A model generated the notes under the pieces. It ran no database searches and was not told the DNA's origin. It saw only the letters and a list, made by a program, of their open reading frames with translations. From contig NZ_JACHJR010000001.1 in NCBI RefSeq assembly GCF_014203705.1, forward strand, positions 6,944,001-7,008,000: DNA of 64,000 nt. Reading direction: 5' to 3'. The DNA is from Kitasatospora gansuensis (lineage in GTDB: Bacteria; Actinomycetota; Actinomycetes; Streptomycetales; Streptomycetaceae). Below, in pieces: positions 23,985 through 30,830 of this stretch; position 1 is the first letter of the stretch, and each line of letters opens with the position of its first letter. Both the position numbers and the translations under genes were made by a program.

Positions 23985-25703
23985 TCAGACCGTCTGATAG
24001 AGGCCGAGCAAGTCGACGATGAAGTCGATGCTCTGCCCGCCTTGGTTCCAGATGTCGACGATTCCGCCCTTGCCGCCGGGGGTCTGTGCGACGTTCGGGA
24101 CGGCCGCGCCCGCCGTCCAGTTCAGCGTCGAGGAGGCGGGCGGCGGCGGGGTGGCGGGGGTGCCGCTCTCGTAGTCCGACCAGAAGTTCGGATCGGGGGT
24201 GACCGACAGGAAGCCCGGCCCTGTGGTGTTGGTGACCGTGGTGTTCAGCACCCAGCCGTCGACGCGGGGGTTGGTGGTGTCACCCTCCAGCCGCATCGCA
24301 AAAAAGCTGCGGGCCGGCAGCTGACCGGCCTTGCGGCCCCAGCTGTCCTTGCGGCTGTCGACGATCCGGAACGGTACCCAGGCCGACACGAAGGCGGAAC
24401 GGCTGTCGGGGGTGTAGTAGCCGACCACGTCGACGACCACGTCGGCCGCCCGCCCGCTGCCGTTGAGCACGGAGATTTTCCCGTCCGGTCCGACCGGCAC
24501 GATCACCGCGTTGGCGACCGACTGACCAGCGGTGAAGTTCAGGCTGGAGGTGGACGGCACCGCCTGTCCGCTGGGGTAGACGGTCAGGTAGCCGGCCGCC
24601 TGCGGGGCGGTGACCGTTAGGTTGAGCGCCACGGCGGTGACGCCCCTCGGTACGCCGTGGCGCCCGGCTATCTCGGTGTCGAAGCTGATCCGGCCGGGGA
24701 CCGGGCCCCGGGCCGTCCCCAGGCCCTCGCGGGTGTCGACGGCGCGCACGGACGGCAGCGCCCGGTAGCCGCTGGCCGGTGCGGGGGTGAAGAAGCCGGT
24801 GACGTCGGAGACCAGGTCGACTGCCTCCCCGCCGCCGTTGAACAGATGTACGTAGCCACCCTCGCCGACTGTCACGACCACCAGGTTCGGGACGCTCTGA
24901 CCGGCCACGTAGTTCAGGTTCGACGTCTCGGCGCGCTCGGCGAAGTCCTTCTCGGCCTGCACCGAGACGAAGCCGGCTGCCGTGGTGTTGGTGACGGTGA
25001 CGTTGAGGACCACGACGGATACCCCGGCCGGGATCTGCGCCGCACCCGCGACCTTCAGAGCGACCGAACTGCGCCCGGCGACCTTGGCCTTGGCCGTGCC
25101 GATGCCCTCGCGCGTGTCCAGCAGACGGGTCGGCTGGTGCGGGGTGAACTCGGAGCCCGAGGTGACGACCCTGACCTCGTTCACGGCCTCCAGGCCCTGC
25201 GCGGTGTCCTTCACCGTGACCTTGACGTCGTACGAGCCGACCGCAGGGTACGTGTGCTTGGTGTAACGGATGTCCGAGGGATAGCCGAGGACGGTGGCGG
25301 AGAAGGTGTCCGTGGTCCCGTCGCCCCAGGCGATGGTGGCGTCGACCTCGGCGCTGCCGAGGATGCTGACGAGGGTCCGCAGCTCGACCGAGTGCGCGCT
25401 CGGAGTCGTGGCGTACAGACCCACCGAGAGGTACGAGCCGCTCGGCGCACTCTGCCCCCGCGGCGCTACGTCGGTGCGCTCGCCGGACTTCTGCGACAGC
25501 ACCATACGGTCGGCGGGACTGCTGAAAGCGCTGCCCCCTCGTGCCGCGTCCGCAGCCGCCCCGAACTGGGGTGAGGCGGCCAGGCCCTGGGAAGCGGGTA
25601 CCGGGGACGCGGCGCCGGGACCAGCCGCCTCGGCGATCCCGGGGGCGAGACCAACACTGGCTGCCACGAGAGCAGCAGGAACCACGAGTCGGTGAGTGCG
25701 CAC
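23985..25703 (-). CDS. Secreted PKD-like protein with three beta-repeat modules
   Basis: The 572-residue protein (GTG 25703, signal peptide about 1-27 with VPAALVAASVGLAPG) has a PKD-like domain at about 90-180 (WGDGTTDTFSATV, HTYPAVGSYDVKVTV). Three repeats of about 125 residues follow, each with a (R/F)(L/I)(L/V)D(T/S)R motif, an LN(V/L)TVTN strand, SNLNYVAGQSVPN-type turn and V-D-V-G-(F/Y)-(F/Y)-T-P end. These repeats are common in Streptomyces secreted or wall proteins and occur in large FG-GAP-containing proteins. There is no catalytic motif, so it is probably an adhesin or surface scaffold. Confidence 0.8.
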   Translation of the reverse strand: MRTHRLVVPAALVAASVGLAPGIAEAAGPGAASPVPASQGLAASPQFGAAADAARGGSAFSSPADRMVLSQKSGERTDVAPRGQSAPSGSYLSVGLYATTPSAHSVELRTLVSILGSAEVDATIAWGDGTTDTFSATVLGYPSDIRYTKHTYPAVGSYDVKVTVKDTAQGLEAVNEVRVVTSGSEFTPHQPTRLLDTREGIGTAKAKVAGRSSVALKVAGAAQIPAGVSVVVLNVTVTNTTAAGFVSVQAEKDFAERAETSNLNYVAGQSVPNLVVVTVGEGGYVHLFNGGGEAVDLVSDVTGFFTPAPASGYRALPSVRAVDTREGLGTARGPVPGRISFDTEIAGRHGVPRGVTAVALNLTVTAPQAAGYLTVYPSGQAVPSTSSLNFTAGQSVANAVIVPVGPDGKISVLNGSGRAADVVVDVVGYYTPDSRSAFVSAWVPFRIVDSRKDSWGRKAGQLPARSFFAMRLEGDTTNPRVDGWVLNTTVTNTTGPGFLSVTPDPNFWSDYESGTPATPPPPASSTLNWTAGAAVPNVAQTPGGKGGIVDIWNQGGQSIDFIVDLLGLYQTV

Positions 25704-26091
25704 CGAGCCCCCCGATTTTCAGTCAATGGTCGAACAGTTCGACTACGTGCTCAGGGTACAAGCCGTGCAAGGAGGGACGGTCCCGAGGGGAACCGACGCA
25801 GGGCACCCGCGCGCGAGGCGGGACACTCCGGGGCAACCGTGTCAGGCCTCGATCCCTTGGTCTTACGAGCGTGTCGGAGCGACAGCACAGCACCCGCCCG
25901 CTAGCGTCAACGGCGTCGGCTTGCGGAAGCTGGCTCCTGCTCGTGGCCCGCCGACCCTCAGGGCCAATGCGGCAGGCAAGGAGCGTGGCTCCATCCGCCC
26001 CTCTGCGGAGGGCAACTCACAAAGGCACGGTCTCTGCGAGTCCACACCATGCTCCGTGCTCAGGTCGGCAGCACGGCGGACGGATTTTCCA
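25704..26091. other. 388-base gap between divergent genes
   Basis: This stretch separates the secreted PKD-like gene (leftward) from the rightward unknown gene. The rightward open frame extends through it to 25696, but those codons lack the third-position GC bias and family-like residues seen beyond 26092, so I regard it as non-coding. It is less GC-rich than its surroundings, as is the whole block to about 28260. No clear promoter was identified. Confidence 0.4.
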
Positions 26092-27054
26092 GTGGCCCGT
26101 AGCGTTCTCAGAGATCTCGCGCGTCAGCGTTTGTCCTATACCAACGAGGGCTACCGCAACGCGCTGGAAGCCGTCCGGTCCCTCCCAAGCAGTGGACCGC
26201 TGATCCCCCGCGCGGTAGGTGATCAGGAACTCTTTGAAGCCGCAGTCTTTTCTCATCTACTGAAACCCTGTCACTTCGGCCTGCACCCACTGCGGATTGC
26301 CGCAGCGCGGCCGTACCCAGAACACTTGGTCCTCGTGATCGACAGCTCCTATCACCTGGTATTTGATGTGCTGCGTGACCTGCTGCCGGTCGGTGACCGC
26401 GACGGCGCCGAGGTCCACGGCGTCGAGGGTCTGCGAATCCGTCGGTGGCGACGCGACGGCCTGGATCTCCATCAACCTGGTCGGCGCACGGCGATTCGGC
26501 TCATCGGGGCACCGCAGGCGATCTGGCGTCGAGCAGAGCAGCAGATCGCGAACGACGTGGATGGTTCCCTGTTCGTCCCGTGCTGGCGCACCGATCCTGC
26601 AGGCTGGACCGCAGGCGAAGTCTCACAGGAGCGTGATGACGGCAGTTTCTACGTCAGGATCGCTCGCTCCGGGGCCTGGCTGGCCAGCGGCCTGCTTCGC
26701 CGAGTCGCCATTTTCCACACCACGGCCGTCCCCTGGACCGCCGACGGTTGGCGGGGTTTGTCTCCCCGGTTGTTGTGGAAATTCGACCTGGCCTGCTATC
26801 CGGACCTTCCACTGCACATGGACGAGGTCGCTGCGGCGCTGACCCATTCCAGGCTGGGGCTTCCCGTGCGAGCTCACCCGGTGTCGCCCCGCTTTCCGAA
26901 CGTGCTCCGCCTGTCCGCCATCAACGGCGACGAGGCGTTGGAGCTGCACTTCATGCGCTGGGAGGCGGGCCGTCAGTGGATGATCGATCCTGATTGTGCC
27001 CGTACCGTCCGGCGACGTGCTGAGACCGTCGTCGCGCGTCTTGCGCGGCAGTAG
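26092..27054 (+). CDS. Unrecognised protein, member of a paralogous pair (A)
   Basis: The 320-residue protein is placed at GTG 26092, where family-like sequence begins (RSVLRDLARQRLSYTNEG). It starts with a short helical segment (YRNALEAVRSLP) of the kind that opens many actinobacterial mobile-element proteins. The core has EHLVLVIDSSYHLVFDVL (given as EHLVLVID and SYHLVFDVL), a basic middle (GLRIRRWRRDGLD), and LLWKFDLACYPDLPLH with DEVAAALTHSR. The equivalents in the convergent gene at 27118-27984 are DHLVLIVDACDNV and GRWDLEWRGYPF with DDLVAALTHP, so the two are diverged homologues. No known domain or catalytic residue was recognised. It is convergent with its paralogue. Confidence 0.6.
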   Translation: MARSVLRDLARQRLSYTNEGYRNALEAVRSLPSSGPLIPRAVGDQELFEAAVFSHLLKPCHFGLHPLRIAAARPYPEHLVLVIDSSYHLVFDVLRDLLPVGDRDGAEVHGVEGLRIRRWRRDGLDLHQPGRRTAIRLIGAPQAIWRRAEQQIANDVDGSLFVPCWRTDPAGWTAGEVSQERDDGSFYVRIARSGAWLASGLLRRVAIFHTTAVPWTADGWRGLSPRLLWKFDLACYPDLPLHMDEVAAALTHSRLGLPVRAHPVSPRFPNVLRLSAINGDEALELHFMRWEAGRQWMIDPDCARTVRRRAETVVARLARQ

Positions 27055-27117
27055 CACTGCGATGCGGCGGCTCCGGGCTTTTTGGCGCTTGGGCCGCCGC
27101 ATCGGCGTCGATCGGAC

Positions 27118-27984
27118 TCACAGTTCCCGGTCGTGAAGGTGCAGTTCGGCTTCGGCGAGCCGGATGACCCAACTTCGAGCCGACGTACGGGTCGCTGTGG
27201 CGCCGGTGATCCCTGCTACGGGGTGGGTAAGTGCGGCTACGAGGTCATCCGGAAACGGATAACCGCGCCATTCCAGATCCCATCGGCCGTGGTACCCCCA
27301 CAGTCGGCAGTCCGATGCCCAGTGCGCCCGCCCGGGTTTGCGGTAGAGCGGATCATTGAACCAGCCACCGAGATGGAAGGTCCCTCCGGGATCGCGTAGG
27401 GACATGCGAACCCAGAGCCCGGCCAGGAGCCGCTTCATGGGGGGACTGATCTCAGGAACGGCGGCCAGCATGGCCAGCTCCACTTCAGTGAGCGGATCCG
27501 CCATCCCTGACCGTCGCCTCGGGATGGGTCGGCGCTTGCCTCGGTCAGCCGTAGTAGGGAGGGTGGCGCGTTCACAGACGTACAACTGGGCGTTGGTGGT
27601 CAGGTGCCGTAGCTGCCACAAGTCATAACCTCGGCACTCCTCCACACGCATGGCAGGCATATTGGGGTTATTCGGGGTTCCGGCAAGGTGGAGCGCTACG
27701 TTGTCGCACGCATCGACGATCAGTACCAGATGATCGAATCGAGGAGAGATGATCGGTGCATACGCACCGATGTGCCCGACGGCCCACCGAATGGAAGGCG
27801 CCATCAGTGCTCCCTGGTTGAAACACGCCAGAGCCAACAAAGCACGGAGCTCTGTCTGCTCCGGCGTGCAGTGGTCCAGGCCCATTCCTCCGGACCGATC
27901 GATCCCTGGACGAGCCGTGGCTTTGGCCTCTCCAGTGAATCGAGCTCGGAGGGCCGAGGCAGCCTTGACTGTGGAGTGCGGCAT
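27118..27984 (-). CDS. Unrecognised protein, member of a paralogous pair (B)
   Basis: The 288-residue protein is assigned to ATG 27984 (MPHSTVKAASALRARFTGE), which has a weak GGAA upstream; the frame also runs to 28083 with poor sequence. The first 50 residues read like a DNA- or nucleoprotein-binding N terminus (ALRARFTGEAKATARPGID, then CTPEQTELRALLALACFN). The middle holds HLVLIVDACDNVALHL, the C terminus DLVAALTHPVAG. It shares the order and wording of short motifs with the gene at 26092. The 64-base gap between the two stops has no hairpin I could see. Function unknown; possible telomere- or mobile-element-linked family. Confidence 0.6.
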   Translation of the reverse strand: MPHSTVKAASALRARFTGEAKATARPGIDRSGGMGLDHCTPEQTELRALLALACFNQGALMAPSIRWAVGHIGAYAPIISPRFDHLVLIVDACDNVALHLAGTPNNPNMPAMRVEECRGYDLWQLRHLTTNAQLYVCERATLPTTADRGKRRPIPRRRSGMADPLTEVELAMLAAVPEISPPMKRLLAGLWVRMSLRDPGGTFHLGGWFNDPLYRKPGRAHWASDCRLWGYHGRWDLEWRGYPFPDDLVAALTHPVAGITGATATRTSARSWVIRLAEAELHLHDREL

Positions 27985-28337
27985 GGGGACGAATTCCTTC
28001 GCTGCTGCCGGGCCAGCAGGGGATCGCATCCGCGTTCGCACATCGTAAGATCTGCTCACAGAAGCGGAGTGGGCGCGCCGCACCCTGAATGAAAACGAGA
28101 AGGCCCGGGCTCACCGCTTCACCCACCGGGCCTCCGCGGACCGGTTGTTGCCGACGATACCTGTTGGGCGTTTGGCCGGACCCGAAGTTTGGGACGGTGT
28201 CATCCGAACGGACCTGAGGTGTCCGCTGTGGCGATAAGCGGAAGCTGGAAGCGTCAATAAAGTTACTTATCGTAGTAATCGGTTACACTCGGTACTGCCC
28301 ACGGGAGTTGACCGGCAGGACCGAGGAGATCAGCGCG
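27985..28337. other. 353-base gap upstream of divergent genes
   Basis: The stretch separates gene B (leftward) from the PLP enzyme (rightward). It includes a hairpin (28101-28133) and an AT-rich segment at 28253-28290 (for example agttacttatcgtagtaatc) that stands out in this GC-rich DNA and is a plausible promoter region for the rightward gene. I see no conserved gene. Confidence 0.4.
28101..28133 (-). terminator. Hairpin with U-rich tail on the minus strand
   Basis: The arms aggcccgg (28101-28108) and ccgggcct (28126-28133) form an 8-bp stem. On the minus strand it is followed by tctcgttttc. It points leftward into the leader of gene B, so it could attenuate that gene or end a transcript entering from the right. 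Confidence 0.5.
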
Positions 28338-29441
28338 ATGGCCAGCGAGAGCACCGATGTGGACCGTACCGACCCGGTGTACCGGGCGTGGCTCAAGGAG
28401 GCGGTGCGCAAGGTGCAGGCCGACTCGAACCGGTCGGCCGACACGCATCTGCTGCGCTTCCCGCTGCCGGAGGAGTGGGGGATCGACCTCTACCTGAAGG
28501 ACGAGTCGACGCATCCGACCGGGAGCCTGAAGCACCGGCTGGCCCGGTCGCTGTTCCTGTACGCGCTGTGCAACGGGTGGATCCGGCCGGGGAAGCCGGT
28601 GATCGAGGCGTCCAGTGGGTCGACGGCGGTGTCGGAGGCGTACTTCGCCAAGCTGATCGGGGTGCCGTTCGTCGCGGTGATGGCGAAGACCACCAGCCAG
28701 GCCAAGATCGACCTGATCGAGTTCCATGGCGGCGAGTGTCACCTGGTCGACAGTGCCTGTGAGGTCTACGAGGTCTCGGCGGAGCTGGCCGAGCAGACCG
28801 GCGGGCACTACATGGACCAGTTCACGTACGCGGAGCGGGCCACCGACTGGCGGGGGAACAACAACATCGCCGAGTCGGTCTTCGCGCAGCTGCGGCTGGA
28901 GCCGCACCCGGAGCCGGCCTGGATCGTCGCCACCGCGGGGACGGGCGGCACCTCGGCCACCATCGCGCGGTACGTGCACTACATGCAGCACGACACCCGG
29001 ATCTGCGTCGCCGACCCGGAGAACTCCTGCTTCTTCGAGGGCTGGGTCGACCACAACCCGGACGCCACCTGTGACCGCGGGTCCCGGATCGAGGGGATCG
29101 GGCGGCCGCGGATGGAGCCGAGCTTCGTGCCCGGGGCGATCGACCGGATGATGAAGGTGCCTGACGCCGCGTCGATCGCCGCGATGCGGGTGCTGGAGCG
29201 GGTGCTCGGGAAGACGGCCGGGGCGTCGACCGGGACGGGGCTGTGGAGCGCGCTGCGGATCGTCGCCGAGATGCGGGCCGCCGGGGAGCGCGGCAGCGTG
29301 GTGACGCTGATCTGCGACCCGGGCGACCGCTACCTGGACAAGTACTACTCGGACGACTGGCTGGCCGGCCAGGGGATCGACATCGCCCCGTACGAGGTGG
29401 AGCTGGAGCGCTTCCTCAAGGGCGAGGGCGGGCTGAGCTGA
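28338..29441 (+). CDS. cds1: Cysteine synthase-like PLP enzyme (Cds1-type)
   Basis: The 367-residue protein is a fold-type II PLP enzyme. It has the Schiff-base lysine in HPTGSLKHRLARS, the PLP phosphate or substrate loop SSGSTAVSEAY, a second-half glycine loop (TAGTGGTSATI) and a late AGASTGTGLWSAL loop. The N terminus (TDPVYRAWLKEAV) and YLKDESTHPTGS match the PLP-dependent cysteine synthase family that includes mycobacterial Cds1, a cysteine desulfhydrase releasing H2S. The reaction could be synthesis or lysis. ATG 28338 follows a GGAGATC site. The promoter region is AT-rich. Confidence 0.85.
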   Translation: MASESTDVDRTDPVYRAWLKEAVRKVQADSNRSADTHLLRFPLPEEWGIDLYLKDESTHPTGSLKHRLARSLFLYALCNGWIRPGKPVIEASSGSTAVSEAYFAKLIGVPFVAVMAKTTSQAKIDLIEFHGGECHLVDSACEVYEVSAELAEQTGGHYMDQFTYAERATDWRGNNNIAESVFAQLRLEPHPEPAWIVATAGTGGTSATIARYVHYMQHDTRICVADPENSCFFEGWVDHNPDATCDRGSRIEGIGRPRMEPSFVPGAIDRMMKVPDAASIAAMRVLERVLGKTAGASTGTGLWSALRIVAEMRAAGERGSVVTLICDPGDRYLDKYYSDDWLAGQGIDIAPYEVELERFLKGEGGLS

Positions 29442-29498
29442 GCCGCCCGCCGGTTAACCGCTGGCGCCCGGACCTGGTCGGATGATAGTCAGTGCGGC

Positions 29499-29987
29499 AT
29501 GAATGATCTTCTGACCGAACGCCTGATCCTGCACCCCTTCACCCCCGAGGAGGCAGGACGGGTGGCCGCCGGCGAGCCCGGCCCCACCGACGTCTGGGCC
29601 CCCGGCTACCCGACCGAGGGCGAGCGGACCGGCGCCCGGATCTTCCTGAACGGCTGTCAGGACGGCAACGACCCGCACCCGTTCGGGAACTTCGAGATCC
29701 GCCGCCGCGAGGACGGCGCCGCGATCGGCGGCATCGGCTTCCACGGCGGGCCGGACGAGAACGGTGCGGTCGAGGTCGGCTACGGCCTGGCCGAGGCCGT
29801 CCGCGGCCAGGGCTACGCCACCGAGGCGGTGCTCGGGGTGCTGGCGCACGCCAGGTCGGCCGGTGCGCTGGTTTTCCGGGCCGAGACCACGGTCGACAAC
29901 CCGGCCTCCCAGGGCGTGCTGCGCAAGGCCGGGCTGGCGCTGGTCCGCACCGAGGGCGAGTCGCTGCACTACGAACTCCCGCTGTAG
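29499..29987 (+). CDS. GNAT acetyltransferase
   Basis: The 162-residue protein is a RimJ/RimL-type GNAT. It begins LLTERLILHPFTPEEA, has the beta4 motif VEVGYGLAEAVRGQGYATEA (given here as VGYGLAEAVRGQGYATEA), whose Q/R-x-x-G-x-G/A loop RGQGYA binds acetyl-CoA, then TTVDNPASQGVLRKAGLAL, which is the helix beside the substrate. A gatagt hexamer (29484-29489) sits nine bases before ATG 29499, so the message may have a very short leader. The gene ends five bases before the convergent DeoR-type gene. Substrate unknown; family members acetylate amino groups of proteins, antibiotics or metabolites. Confidence 0.85.
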   Translation: MNDLLTERLILHPFTPEEAGRVAAGEPGPTDVWAPGYPTEGERTGARIFLNGCQDGNDPHPFGNFEIRRREDGAAIGGIGFHGGPDENGAVEVGYGLAEAVRGQGYATEAVLGVLAHARSAGALVFRAETTVDNPASQGVLRKAGLALVRTEGESLHYELPL

Positions 29988-29992
29988 CGGCG

Positions 29993-30793
29993 TCAGTCCG
30001 CGATCAGCAGCTCGCGCAGCTGCGTACGGGCCTCGGCGGCGGCCGCGGCCGGGATGCCCGGGTCGGTGACCCAGCTGTCCACGGCGGCGAGTGGGGCGAT
30101 GGTGGAGAGCGCCACCACGCCCCACTTGGTGTGGTCGGCGACCACCACGGTGCGGCGGGCCGACTCGATCAGCGCGCGGTTGGTCTCGGCCTCGGCCAGG
30201 TTGGGGGTGCTCAGTCCGGCTTCGGCGGAGAGGCCGTGGGCGCCGAGGAAGAGCAGGTCGAAGCGGAGTGAACGGATCGCCCGGTCGGCGACCGGACCGA
30301 CCAGGGCGTCGGAGGGGGTGCGGACGCCACCGGTGAGGATCACCGTGGTGGCCGCGCCGGTGCCCTGGCGGCGGGCCCGTTCGAAGACCTCGGAGACCGG
30401 CACCGAGTTGGTCACCACGGTCAGCCGGTCGATCTCCAGCAGCTGCTGGGCCAGCGCGTACGTGGTGGTCCCGCCGGAGAGCGCGATCGCGCTGCCGGGG
30501 GTGACCAGGGCGGCGGCGGTCCGGGCGATCTGGTGCTTGGCGGAGGGTTCGAGCGAGGACTTGGCCTCGAAACCCGGCTCGTGGGCCAGCGGGGCACCGG
30601 GCGCGACCGCGCCGCCGTGCACCTTCTCCACCGCGCCGGTCCTGGCCAGCGCGTCCAGGTCCCGACGGATCGTCATGTCGGACACGTTCAGTCGCTGGGT
30701 CAGTTCGTTGACCCGGACCCCGCCGCGCCGCCGGACCTCGTCGAGGATCAGCGCCCGGCGCTGCTCGGCCAGCAGGTTGCTGGTGTCGGACAT
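29993..30793 (-). CDS. DeoR/GlpR-family regulator
   Basis: The 266-residue protein has a DeoR winged helix at about 1-60 (LLAEQRRALILDEVRRRGG, VNELTQRLNVSDMTIRRDL, given in part) and the C-terminal sugar-phosphate sensor (about 75-255) with the phosphate-binding loop ALSGGTTTYALAQQL, NSVPVSEVF, ILTGGVRTPSDALVG and FLGAHGLSAEAGLSTPN. DeoR proteins repress carbohydrate genes and are released by phosphorylated sugars. ATG 30793 (MSDTSNLLAEQ) is chosen over an earlier in-frame ATG. No sugar operon is next to it; the beta-helix/AAA gene lies upstream and could share the transcript. Confidence 0.9.
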   Translation of the reverse strand: MSDTSNLLAEQRRALILDEVRRRGGVRVNELTQRLNVSDMTIRRDLDALARTGAVEKVHGGAVAPGAPLAHEPGFEAKSSLEPSAKHQIARTAAALVTPGSAIALSGGTTTYALAQQLLEIDRLTVVTNSVPVSEVFERARRQGTGAATTVILTGGVRTPSDALVGPVADRAIRSLRFDLLFLGAHGLSAEAGLSTPNLAEAETNRALIESARRTVVVADHTKWGVVALSTIAPLAAVDSWVTDPGIPAAAAAEARTQLRELLIAD

Positions 30794-30830
30794 CTGATCG
30801 GCCCTTCGCTGGATTCCCTCCGCCATCCTG

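Noticed and set aside
28140..28260. Possible tRNA
   Set aside because: No acceptor, D or TpsiC stems could be matched; only one hairpin at 28101-28133.
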